From an uncultured Collinsella sp. (lineage in GTDB: Bacteria > Actinomycetota > Coriobacteriia > Coriobacteriales > Coriobacteriaceae): 60,675 nt of DNA. The DNA lies in contig CAJMHR010000009.1 of assembly GCA_905213265.1 (NCBI GenBank), positions 1 through 60,675 of the forward strand. Reading direction: 5' to 3'. Numbering within the stretch: position 1 is the first letter of the stretch; every line of letters begins with the position of its first letter. The position numbers were made by a program, and so were the translations under genes. Below the pieces are notes generated by a model. The model was not told the origin of the DNA and did no database searches. It was given only the letters and a program-made list of their open reading frames with translations. Shown one piece after another: positions 33,881 to 41,261 of this stretch.

Positions 33881-36077
33881 ACTCGCTTGGGGCAACGTCC
33901 GCCGCGCCGGCCGCGACTACCTCGTCTACCTTTTGACGCTCACCCTGGGCGTCACGGTCTTCTATGCCTTTAACACCATCTCGATGCAGGTCGACATCGC
34001 CGGAATCGATGAAAAGGGCTTGGCGCAGGTAATGGGCAGCATGCTCGGCGACCTGACGTACTTTTTGGCCGGTGTCATGGCCTTTTTGATGGTGTATGCC
34101 AATAACTTCATCATGAAACGCCGCAAGAAGGAGTTTGGCCTGTACCAGGTGCTCGGCATGGGGCGTGGGCGCGTCGCCACGATCATGGCGCTCGAGACCG
34201 TGATAGTGTCGGTCGTGGCCTTTGTCGCTGGCATTGTGCTGGGTGTGGGACTCTCCCAGCTCATGACGTTCTTTACGGCCTCGCTTTTTAAGACACAGAT
34301 CGCCAATTTCCACTTCTTTTTCTCGATGCATGCGTTCAATCTGACCCTTGCCTGCATGCTCGTAATGTTTGTGCTCACGCTACTGCTGAACCTCCGCGCC
34401 GTGCGTCGTACCAAACTCATCGAGCTTATGGGTGCCGAGCGTCGCAACGAGAGCATCAAGACACGCAACCCCTGGATCGCGATTGCCATCTTTGCCGTGG
34501 GCGTGGTGCTTGTGGGCGTGGCCTATTACCGTCTGCTACGTGATGGGTTCCCGCTAACCGCGACGGACAGCAAGCTGCAAGAGGCCATGAACCAGTTTGG
34601 TATTACGACCGCTATGGTTACCATGGGCACCTTTGCCCTGTTCTGGGGACTCTCGGGCATGCTCATCAAGCTGCTGCAGAGCCTGCGCGGCGTGTATTGG
34701 CGCGGCCTCAACATGTTTACCGTGCGCCAGCTTGCGGCCAAGGTCAACACGGTGTGCTTTTCGATGGGCGTCATCGCGATGCTCCTGTTTTTGGCCATCA
34801 CCTCGGTGACGTGCGGTATGTCGATTGCCAACGTGATGAACGAAAACCTGGAGCGCTATAATCCGGCCGACATGTCGCAGACGTATGCCTATTACACGCC
34901 CGATACGCTCGACTTCTACAAGGAGTATGTCAATCCGTCTGAGGCCGATCGCATGGTGCTGGCCGATAGTACGGTCGATTTGTACTCCGCATGGCACGGC
35001 GATCGTAAGGGCAAGTCGGTGGACAACAACGACGAGACCGGCAAGAAGGTCAATATCGCCGATGTTGCAGGCGAGCATGTGCAGATCGATTCGTATCTGA
35101 GTTACCCGCTTGGCGGCTCGGATCCTTCGGTGACCCCAAGTGAGATGTGCAAGACCATGGGCGAAAAGCTTCCCAAGGCGTTCGGGGGTAGCAATGCCGA
35201 CATGACAGGCCTGTCTGTGACGCCGGCAAGTCAGTACAACAAATTGCGCCAGATGATGGGCAAGAAGCCGGTGCACATCGGTCATGACCAGTATCTGCTT
35301 ACGTGTGATATGGGTGGCGAGCTGGTCGACCTGTACACCAAGTATATGGCTGACGGCCATGCCCTTACCTTGGGCGGGCATACGCTCAAGCCCGCAACCG
35401 ATAAGTCGGACGAGGACACGGCGGCCATCGCCAACTCGGCGATGGGCAGTAATGGGGGTACCGTCGTCGTTGCCGACGAGCTGTTGTCCCAACTTAATCT
35501 GCAGCCGTATTCCAGTAGCCTGCTCGTTAACTACAAACAGGGGATGGATACGACCGAGGCAGACGAGAGTATTAAATACACTGTGCTCGACAATCTGCTC
35601 GTTGACGGCAAGGAGCCGGGGTCATGGGGAATCTTCATCACACGCTCCGAGATGTACACACAAGCAGCGCAAATGAACGGTCTTATTAGCTACCTAGCCA
35701 TCTACATTGGATTTGTATTGGTCGTTGCATGCGCGGCGATTCTGTCGATCCAGCAACTCTCCAACGTGGCCGACGGCAGCCGCAGTTATCGTGTGCTGGC
35801 ACAGATTGGCTGTGACGACCGCCAGATTCGCCATTCGGTGATGGCGCAACAAGCGGTATTCTTCCTGTTCCCGCTGGCAGTGGGCCTGGCGCACTCCTTT
35901 GTGGCACTTAAGGTGATCATCGAGCTGGTGAGCATTTTCGGAAATATGAGCATCGGCGGCACCGTGGGCCTCACCTGTGCAATCTTCCTGGCAGCATACG
36001 GTGGCTACTTCCTGGTGACCTACCTCATGAGCGCCGGCATGGTACAAGCCGCCATCGCCACCCGTTACAGCGAATAG
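33870..36077 (+). CDS. FtsX-domain ABC permease, BceB-like
   Basis: 735 residues. It has an N-terminal helix, a first FtsX three-helix set (about 55-170), helices near 200-290, a large non-membrane region (about 320-600) that should lie outside, and a last set of three helices (about 610-735). This ten-helix plan with a big extracellular loop is that of bacitracin-resistance permeases. The ATG at 33870 follows GGTGAGGG. It overlaps the ATPase gene, so translation is coupled. Codon use in the outer loop (34900-35650) has more A and T than the helices, common for such variable loops. Substrate not decidable. Confidence 0.88.
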   Translation: MLCKLAWGNVRRAGRDYLVYLLTLTLGVTVFYAFNTISMQVDIAGIDEKGLAQVMGSMLGDLTYFLAGVMAFLMVYANNFIMKRRKKEFGLYQVLGMGRGRVATIMALETVIVSVVAFVAGIVLGVGLSQLMTFFTASLFKTQIANFHFFFSMHAFNLTLACMLVMFVLTLLLNLRAVRRTKLIELMGAERRNESIKTRNPWIAIAIFAVGVVLVGVAYYRLLRDGFPLTATDSKLQEAMNQFGITTAMVTMGTFALFWGLSGMLIKLLQSLRGVYWRGLNMFTVRQLAAKVNTVCFSMGVIAMLLFLAITSVTCGMSIANVMNENLERYNPADMSQTYAYYTPDTLDFYKEYVNPSEADRMVLADSTVDLYSAWHGDRKGKSVDNNDETGKKVNIADVAGEHVQIDSYLSYPLGGSDPSVTPSEMCKTMGEKLPKAFGGSNADMTGLSVTPASQYNKLRQMMGKKPVHIGHDQYLLTCDMGGELVDLYTKYMADGHALTLGGHTLKPATDKSDEDTAAIANSAMGSNGGTVVVADELLSQLNLQPYSSSLLVNYKQGMDTTEADESIKYTVLDNLLVDGKEPGSWGIFITRSEMYTQAAQMNGLISYLAIYIGFVLVVACAAILSIQQLSNVADGSRSYRVLAQIGCDDRQIRHSVMAQQAVFFLFPLAVGLAHSFVALKVIIELVSIFGNMSIGGTVGLTCAIFLAAYGGYFLVTYLMSAGMVQAAIATRYSE

Positions 36078-36115
36078 GCGACCTAAAGCAAAGCAATCGC
36101 AGATTGAGCATAAGT

Positions 36116-36260
36116 CAGAGAAAGCGCCCCTAAGCGAGCAAGGTGACGTGAAAGAGGAGGGAAGCGTACTTCGGTACGCGACCGACGATTGAACGTCAGA
36201 TTGCCGCCTAGGGGCGCTTGCAGCGTCGAGCCGTTACGCGGTTTGGTATAACAGCGTAAC
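36116..36260 (+). repeat. Structured nested-hairpin element, family 1, copy 2
   Basis: Outer stem AAGCGCCCCTA/TAGGGGCGCTT (36122-36132 with 36209-36219). Conserved AGCGAGCAAGG, then stem TGACGT/ACGTCA (36144-36149 with 36193-36198). Inner stem GCGTAC-TTCG-GTACGC (36164-36179). Conserved GATTGCCGCC and GCAGCGTCGAGCC. Terminal hairpin at 36233-36260, with mismatches. It lies just after the ABC permease gene. Confidence 0.85.
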
Positions 36261-36280
36261 TTCATCGTAGAAGCGCGTTT

Positions 36281-36313
36281 GCGGGCGGCGGATGCTCGTC
36301 TCCTGTCGCCCGC
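36281..36313. promoter_or_regulatory. Hairpin upstream of the APC permease
   Basis: GCGGGCG pairs with CGCCCGC across about 19 bases. The rest of 36261-36386 holds the dyad CTTAATATCTTAAG and the ribosome site GAAGGAG; no clear promoter. Confidence 0.35.
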
Positions 36314-36386
36314 TCACCGAGGCTTGGCAATTGTCTTAATATCTTAAGGGTCTCGATTTGTCCAAGACTGAGCGAAGGAGCTCATC

Positions 36387-37826
36387 ATGAGCGACGGAAA
36401 GAAGAAGCTTTCCTTCTTGACGGTCATTTCGACCATCATCTGCGTCGTCTTCGTTTGCGAGGCCGCCGCTCCCGCTGCTGCCATTGGCAACCAGCAGTTC
36501 TTCTGGTGGATCTTCCTGATCCTGACCTTCCTGCTCCCTTATGGCATGGTCGTTGCCGAGCTCGGCACTACCTATGACGGCGAGGGTGGTATTTACGACT
36601 GGGTGCGCGATGGCCTGGGCGACAAGTGGGGTGCTCGCATTTCGTACTACTACTGGGTTAACTATCCGCTGTGGATCGCCTCGCTGGCTACCATGTTCCC
36701 CGACATCCTGGGCATGGTCTTTGGCGTCGAGTTCAACCTAATCGCCAAGATGGGCATCGAGCTTGCCTTCGTGTGGATCGTGTATCTCATGGGTCGCTCC
36801 AAGGCGGCCGACTCCGAGTGGGTCCTCAACGGTGGCGCTATCATCAAGGTCGCCGTTGCCGTTATCGTCGGCGCTCTGGGCATTTGGTATGCCATGGAGA
36901 ACGGTTTTGCGAACGACATGTCCGCCGCCACCTTCCTGCCCGAGCTCACCAACACCAACGCTCTCGGCTACCTGTCCATCATCATCTTTAACTTCATGGG
37001 CTTCGAGGTCATCTGCACCATGACCGACGACATGGCCGATCCCGCTCGCGATATTCCCAAGGCTATCATTGTCGGTGGCGTGGCTATTGCCGTCATCTAC
37101 CTGTTCGCTGGCTTCGGCATCGGCGCCGCTGTGCCGGCCGACTCCATCGACCCCGACTACGGCATGATCGTCGCAGTCCAGACCATGGTGGGCGACTCCA
37201 TGATCTTCAAGGTCATCTGCATCGCCTTCCTGATTACCCTGTTCGCCAACATGGCTGCTTGGTCCTTCGGCGTCAACTCCGTCGCTCGCTATGCTGCTGA
37301 GCACGGCAACATGCCCAAGGTCTTCGCCTCGATGATCTCCGAGGACGACATGCCCAACGGCGCCAACCTGGTCAACGCCGTCGTCGCCTCCTTGGTTCTC
37401 TGCCTGCAGCTCGTTCCCATCGACGCCATCTCCAACGGCGTCTTCTGGATGCTCTTCGGCACCTCCGTCGTCTTCCTGCTGCTCACCTACATCCCGATGT
37501 TCCCGGCATTCCTCAACCTTCGTAAGAACGACCCGAACCGTGAGCGCATCTTCACGTTCCCGTTTAAGGGCGCCATGATGAAGGTCATGCTGGCTATTCC
37601 CTGCATCGAGCTGATTCTGGCTATCGTTGCAACGCTGATTCCGTTCTCTGTCGATGAGATTGGCGATAAGGTCCCGATGATCGTTATCTTCATCGCGCTT
37701 TTGCTTATTGGCGAGGTTGTCCGCGTCGTCAGTGCTAAGGGTCGCGAGACCGAGTACAAGGGTCTCACCCCCGAGCTGGCTGCTCAGCGTCTCGCTGAGG
37801 AGGCCGCCGAGGCCGAAGAGGACTAG
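36387..37826 (+). CDS. APC-family amino acid/polyamine permease (probable agmatine antiporter)
   Basis: 479 residues, about 12 hydrophobic helices. The N-terminal helix has CEAAAPAAAIGNQQFFWW, followed by TYDGEGGIYDWVRDGLG, which is typical of the glutamate/GABA-type and agmatine:putrescine branches of the APC superfamily. It is followed 285 bp later by agmatine deiminase, which suggests that it imports agmatine and exports putrescine or carbamoylputrescine (inference). The charged C-terminus AAEAEED is cytoplasmic. Start after GAAGGAG. A GC-rich hairpin with a U-containing tail follows. Confidence 0.82.
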   Translation: MSDGKKKLSFLTVISTIICVVFVCEAAAPAAAIGNQQFFWWIFLILTFLLPYGMVVAELGTTYDGEGGIYDWVRDGLGDKWGARISYYYWVNYPLWIASLATMFPDILGMVFGVEFNLIAKMGIELAFVWIVYLMGRSKAADSEWVLNGGAIIKVAVAVIVGALGIWYAMENGFANDMSAATFLPELTNTNALGYLSIIIFNFMGFEVICTMTDDMADPARDIPKAIIVGGVAIAVIYLFAGFGIGAAVPADSIDPDYGMIVAVQTMVGDSMIFKVICIAFLITLFANMAAWSFGVNSVARYAAEHGNMPKVFASMISEDDMPNGANLVNAVVASLVLCLQLVPIDAISNGVFWMLFGTSVVFLLLTYIPMFPAFLNLRKNDPNRERIFTFPFKGAMMKVMLAIPCIELILAIVATLIPFSVDEIGDKVPMIVIFIALLLIGEVVRVVSAKGRETEYKGLTPELAAQRLAEEAAEAEED

Positions 37827-37875
37827 AGCACCCGGATTCGGGGCTCCAACCCTCCTCGCCACTTGACCATTCCCC

Positions 37876-37918
37876 GGGGTGGGTGTGAGCGAAGGCTCCG
37901 GTAACCACCGCCCGCCCC
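37876..37918 (+). terminator. Probable terminator after the permease gene
   Basis: GGGGTGGGTG pairs with the complement ending GCCCGCCCC (10 bp including two G-U pairs), followed by AATTTCTCTT. It could be a partial terminator between the permease and aguA. Confidence 0.5.
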
Positions 37919-37934
37919 AATTTCTCTTCCGTAT

Positions 37935-38093
37935 CCTTCGTGCGTTTTGTCTCCGCGCGCCAGGTTACGTCGTCGCTTGCCGGTGCGACTCCGTGAAAAC
38001 CGGCGCCGGGCGCCCCGACCTTTGCCGGGGGACGGGCGTCCGCCACCTCTTGGTTTTAGGCTGCGGGCAACCCGCCCGCAGCAAGCGATCGTT
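37935..38093 (+). promoter_or_regulatory. GC-rich leader of agmatine deiminase gene
   Basis: CCGGT-14-ACCGG and GCTGCGGG-7-CCCGCAGC hairpins (the latter 38070-38093) sit just before the aguA ribosome site GGAGGAAA. I do not recognise a known riboswitch. It may be a structured leader or only the promoter region. Confidence 0.35.
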
Positions 38094-38111
38094 CGATTTG
38101 GAGGAAATCTT

Positions 38112-39317
38112 ATGCGTACGATCACCGAGTCCGAGTCCACCCCTAAGGCCGACGGCTTCTTTATGCCCGCTGAATTCGCCCCGCAGGATCGCGTGTGGAT
38201 GGGTTGGCCCCACCGTACCGACACCTGGTCCCACGGCGCCAAGCCGGCTCAGAAGCAGTATGCCGCCATCGCTCGCGCCATCGCCGAGTTCACCCCGGTC
38301 ACCATGTGCGCCAACCAGGCCGACTACGCCAACTGCAAGGCCGCCTTTGAGGAAGACGAGAACGTCACCGTTATCGAGATGACCACCGACGACGCTTGGT
38401 TCCGCGACACCGCCGCCACTTTTGTTATCAATGGCAAGGGCGATAAGCGCGCCAACCACTGGCACTTCAACGCCTACGGCGGCCTCGTCGACGGCCTCTA
38501 TTTCCCGTGGGACAAGGACGAGCAGATTGCCCTTAAGATGGCTGAGCTTTCCGGCTGCCGTCGCTATCGTCCCGATGACATGATCCTCGAGGGCGGTTCC
38601 ATCACCGTCGACGGCGAAGGTACCGTGGTCGTGACCGACCAGTGCCTGCTTTCCCCGGGCCGCACCTGCTCTGCGGTTCTGGAGGAGGAAGAGGATCCCG
38701 AGTCCATCTGGCCCAAGTTCCACAAGAAGTTTGAGCCCTGGAGTGAGGAACTTCGCGCCTATATGGACGAGCACCTCAAGGATTACCTGGGTGTCGAGAA
38801 GGTCATCTGGGTTAAGGAGGGCATCGACCCCGAAGAGACCAACGGCCACATCGATGATGTCGCTACGTTCATCGCTCCGGGCGTCATGGCTTGCATCTGG
38901 ACCGACGATCCCGAGTATCCGTTCTACGAGCAGTGCCACGCTGTCTACGAGACCCTCTCCAACGCCGTTGACGCCAAGGGCCGCAAGATGAAGGTCTACA
39001 AGCTCTGCATGCCTGTGAACCCGCTGTTCATGGACCAGGCTTCCTGCGACACCATCGACGCCGACGAGAACGCCGAGCCGCGCGTCGCCGACGAGCCGCT
39101 GATCGCCTCCTACATGAACTACCTGGTCACCAACCACGGCGTTATCGTCCCGCAGTACGGCGACGAGAACGATCAGCTTGCCGTTGACACGCTCCAGAAG
39201 ATCTACGACGAGGTCTGGGGCGAGGGCGTCTACAAGTGCGTCGGCGTTCAGTCCGAGCAGGTCGTCTTCGGTGGCGGAAATATCCACTGCATTACGCAGC
39301 AGGAACCGTCCGCTTAA
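38112..39317 (+). CDS. aguA: Agmatine deiminase
   Basis: 401 residues. It hydrolyses agmatine to N-carbamoylputrescine and ammonia. FMPAEFAPQDRVWMGWPHR at the N-terminus, DDAWFRDTAATFVIN, GHIDDVATFIAPG and the C-terminal GGGNIHCITQQEP with catalytic Cys393 are family hallmarks. Start after GGAGGAAA. Putrescine carbamoyltransferase and carbamate kinase genes, which normally complete the ATP-yielding pathway, are not in the window. The reaction here may therefore serve polyamine supply or acid tolerance, or the other genes are elsewhere. Codon use is highly biased, suggesting strong expression. Confidence 0.94.
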   Translation: MRTITESESTPKADGFFMPAEFAPQDRVWMGWPHRTDTWSHGAKPAQKQYAAIARAIAEFTPVTMCANQADYANCKAAFEEDENVTVIEMTTDDAWFRDTAATFVINGKGDKRANHWHFNAYGGLVDGLYFPWDKDEQIALKMAELSGCRRYRPDDMILEGGSITVDGEGTVVVTDQCLLSPGRTCSAVLEEEEDPESIWPKFHKKFEPWSEELRAYMDEHLKDYLGVEKVIWVKEGIDPEETNGHIDDVATFIAPGVMACIWTDDPEYPFYEQCHAVYETLSNAVDAKGRKMKVYKLCMPVNPLFMDQASCDTIDADENAEPRVADEPLIASYMNYLVTNHGVIVPQYGDENDQLAVDTLQKIYDEVWGEGVYKCVGVQSEQVVFGGGNIHCITQQEPSA

Positions 39318-39330
39318 TCGTCTGGCTTTC

Positions 39331-39416
39331 CGAGGCACCTCATCTCGCCGCTCAAACCGTCGCTCGCGTACCAAAGTACGCTTCGCTCCTCTTTCGTGGC
39401 GACCTGGGGCACCTCG
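39331..39416 (-). repeat. Structured element, family 1, degenerate copy 3
   Basis: On the minus strand it contains ACGAAAGAGGAGCGAAGCGT, nearly the same as the inner part of copy 2. The inner stem GCGTAC-4-GTACGC is conserved (39366-39381). The middle stem is TCGCC/GGCGA and a short outer stem CGAGG/CCTCG remains. It lacks the terminal GTTACG hairpin. It lies directly after aguA. Confidence 0.7.
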
Positions 39417-39507
39417 AAAACCCAGCCGATCAATCGGACCGACGTAGCTTGTTACCGCATTAGTCATTGGTGCCAACCCTGGCAACAATGCAGGTCGAAA
39501 AAACGTC

Positions 39508-39652
39508 AGCGAAAACCCGCCAGAGCGAGCAAGGTGCCTTGAAACGAGGCGGCATTGATCTTTTGATCATGCCGCCGAAGTTGAAAGGCAGATTGCCGCC
39601 CTGGCGGGTTTGCAGCGTCGAGCCGTTACGCGGTTTGGTAAAACCGCGTAAC
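39508..39652 (+). repeat. Structured nested-hairpin element, family 1, copy 4
   Basis: Outer stem AAACCCGCCAG/CTGGCGGGTTT (39513-39523 with 39601-39611). Conserved AGCGAGCAAGG. Middle stem TGCCTT/AAGGCA (39535-39540 with 39585-39590), a compensated change relative to TGACGT/ACGTCA. Conserved GAAACGA and GAAGTTGA. Inner stem GGCGGCAT/ATGCCGCC (39548-39576). Perfect terminal hairpin GTTACGCGGTTT/AAACCGCGTAAC (39625-39652), ending on the aroG stop codon. Confidence 0.88.
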
Positions 39653-40683
39653 TAAATACGTTCCGCGATCTCGTGGATGAGGTAGTCGGTCTTTTCCCAG
39701 CCCAGGCACGGATCGGTGATCGACTTGCCAAAGACGCCGCCGTCGACCGGCTGGTTGCCGTCCTCCAGGTAGGACTCGATCATAAAGCCCTTGACCAGCT
39801 TGGAGATGGACTCGTTGCGGCGGCAGCTGTCGAGCACTTCCTTGCAAATGCGATACTGCTCCAGCGGACGCTTGCCCGAGTTGTCGTGGTTGCAGTCGAT
39901 GACCGCTGCCGGATTGGCGTAGCCGGCATGCTCGGTATAGCGCTCGGCCAGGCGCTCCAGGTGCTCGTAGTGGTAGTTGGGGTAGGTGCGCCCATCGAGA
40001 CCGATGTAGCCACGCATAACGGCGTGCGCGAGCGGATTGCCGTCGCACTCGACCTCCCAGTTGCGGAAGATGAAGCTCTGGTGCGCCTGCGCGGCGTAAA
40101 TGGAGTTGAGCATAACGGTGGTAGAGCCGGCAGTGGGATTCTTCATGCCAACGGGTACCGAAATGCCGCTCGACACCAGGCGATGCTCCTGGTTTTCGAC
40201 CGAGCGTGCGCCCACGGCAACATAGCTCAGCAGGTCAACGAGGTATTGGTAGTTGGACGGATAGAGCATCTCGTCGGCGGTGAAGAAGCCCGTTTTCTCA
40301 ATAACGCGCAGGTGCATGTGGCGGATGGCCTTGACGCCCTCGAGCAGATCGTCGGGAGCCTCGGGGTTGGGGTTGTGCAGCAGGCCCTTGTAGCCGGTGC
40401 CCTTGGTGCGCGGCTTGTTGGTGTAGACGCGCGGAATGATGATGAGCTTGTCCTTGACCTCCTCGGCGGTCTTGGCCAGTCGGTTCATGTACTCAAGCAC
40501 CGAATCCTCGCGGTCGGCAGAGCACGGGCCGATGATAAGCACCTTGCGTGCGTCCTCGCCGGTAAAGACTTTGGCGACCTCGGCGTCAAATGCCTGCTTT
40601 TTGGCGGTAAGCTCGGCAGAAAGCGGCATTTCCTCGCGGATCTCCATGGGGATCGGCAACTTGCGTTTGAATTCCATGGCCAT
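39652..40683 (-). CDS. 3-Deoxy-7-phosphoheptulonate (DAHP) synthase, class I
   Basis: 343 residues, AroF/G/H type. It condenses phosphoenolpyruvate with erythrose-4-phosphate, the entry step to aromatic amino acids. Visible motifs are LIIGPCSADRED, PRVYTNKPRTKGTGYKGL, GARSVENQEHRLVSSG, VGMKNPT and IDCNHDNSGKRP with the metal-binding residues. The N-terminal extension that carries feedback control in E. coli is present in short form. Start after AGGAGG. Which aromatic amino acid inhibits it cannot be read. Monocistronic; the terminal hairpin of a family 1 element touches its stop codon. Confidence 0.94.
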   Translation of the reverse strand: MAMEFKRKLPIPMEIREEMPLSAELTAKKQAFDAEVAKVFTGEDARKVLIIGPCSADREDSVLEYMNRLAKTAEEVKDKLIIIPRVYTNKPRTKGTGYKGLLHNPNPEAPDDLLEGVKAIRHMHLRVIEKTGFFTADEMLYPSNYQYLVDLLSYVAVGARSVENQEHRLVSSGISVPVGMKNPTAGSTTVMLNSIYAAQAHQSFIFRNWEVECDGNPLAHAVMRGYIGLDGRTYPNYHYEHLERLAERYTEHAGYANPAAVIDCNHDNSGKRPLEQYRICKEVLDSCRRNESISKLVKGFMIESYLEDGNQPVDGGVFGKSITDPCLGWEKTDYLIHEIAERI

Positions 40684-40907
40684 AGGGGCCTCCTCAATCT
40701 ATAGAAAGAGCAATAAGCGTATTGTCGAATGCTCGGCATTATCCGCTGTCGCACGCTAAAGTGCAAGCCCTTGTCACCCCGAAACCTACCAAAAAGGGAC
40801 AGGTTTATTTTGGTCGGTTTTATCTGGGAAAATGTCGGCACTCGCCGGAAGGGGGGGTCGGCGTACGGCACGCTGGAGCAAGTTGGATCTTCTGCGGCAT
40901 ACCCCGT

Positions 40908-41133
40908 GGGCAAAAAATGGCAAATATGAGTACTGTTGCTGGCGTAGTCTCATATCGAGCTTACAAGATAATAGGCACAACAGCAAATATGTTCATTAAC
41001 GTTGGCACACAGAAGCATGCTAACGGGCGTTTTGATTAATTTGAAGGCGTATAGAAGCCGCAAAGAGGTCATTTGAGGCGGTTTTGGCTGCTACTAAAAA
41101 TGTAACAGTACTCATATTTGACCTTTTTTGGCC
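40908..41133. mobile_element. MITE-like element with long terminal inverted repeats
   Basis: The ends at 40908-40937 and 41104-41133 are inverted repeats. The inner 17 bases, CAAATATGAGTACTGTT and AACAGTACTCATATTTG, are perfect. Outside them a poly-A/poly-T run and a GGC/GCC end also pair with a few mismatches. The 165-bp interior has no convincing gene. It sits in the 578-bp gap between aroG and the ABC exporter. No target-site duplication was identified with certainty. Confidence 0.55.
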
Positions 41134-41198
41134 ACAGGGTCCGGAAGGGGCTGTCAATCGGGCCCCAAGAGAGCTAATTCGAGTGCCGTGGACGAAAA

Positions 41199-41230
41199 AA
41201 CGGGGGCGCAGGTTGTCCTGCGCCCCCGTT
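41199..41230 (-). terminator. Terminator of the MarR-ABC operon
   Basis: AACGGGGGCGCAGG pairs with CCTGCGCCCCCGTT. The minus strand continues as TTTTTTCGTCC. Confidence 0.9.
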
Positions 41231-41261
41231 CTCGGGCGTCATCATTTCTCTGCGGCCGTAT

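Noticed and set aside
37827..38111. Cobalamin or guanidine riboswitch before aguA
   Set aside because: A stretch resembles the CCGGTG-AAAACCGG part of a B12 leader, but the B12 box and the remaining conserved blocks are missing. No guanidine-riboswitch core was found.
36116..39652. Family 1 elements as integron attC sites
   Set aside because: The terminal GTTACG/CGTAAC hairpin is reminiscent of attC core sites, but there is no integrase, no cassette-like gene array and the multi-stem plan differs.
12013..40805. Short GGGGACAG sequences at 12015, 17404, 29228 and 40795 as a regulatory motif
   Set aside because: They are only about 8 bases long, vary in context, and one forms the loop of a terminator. 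They look like scattered remnants of a common repeat rather than functional sites.
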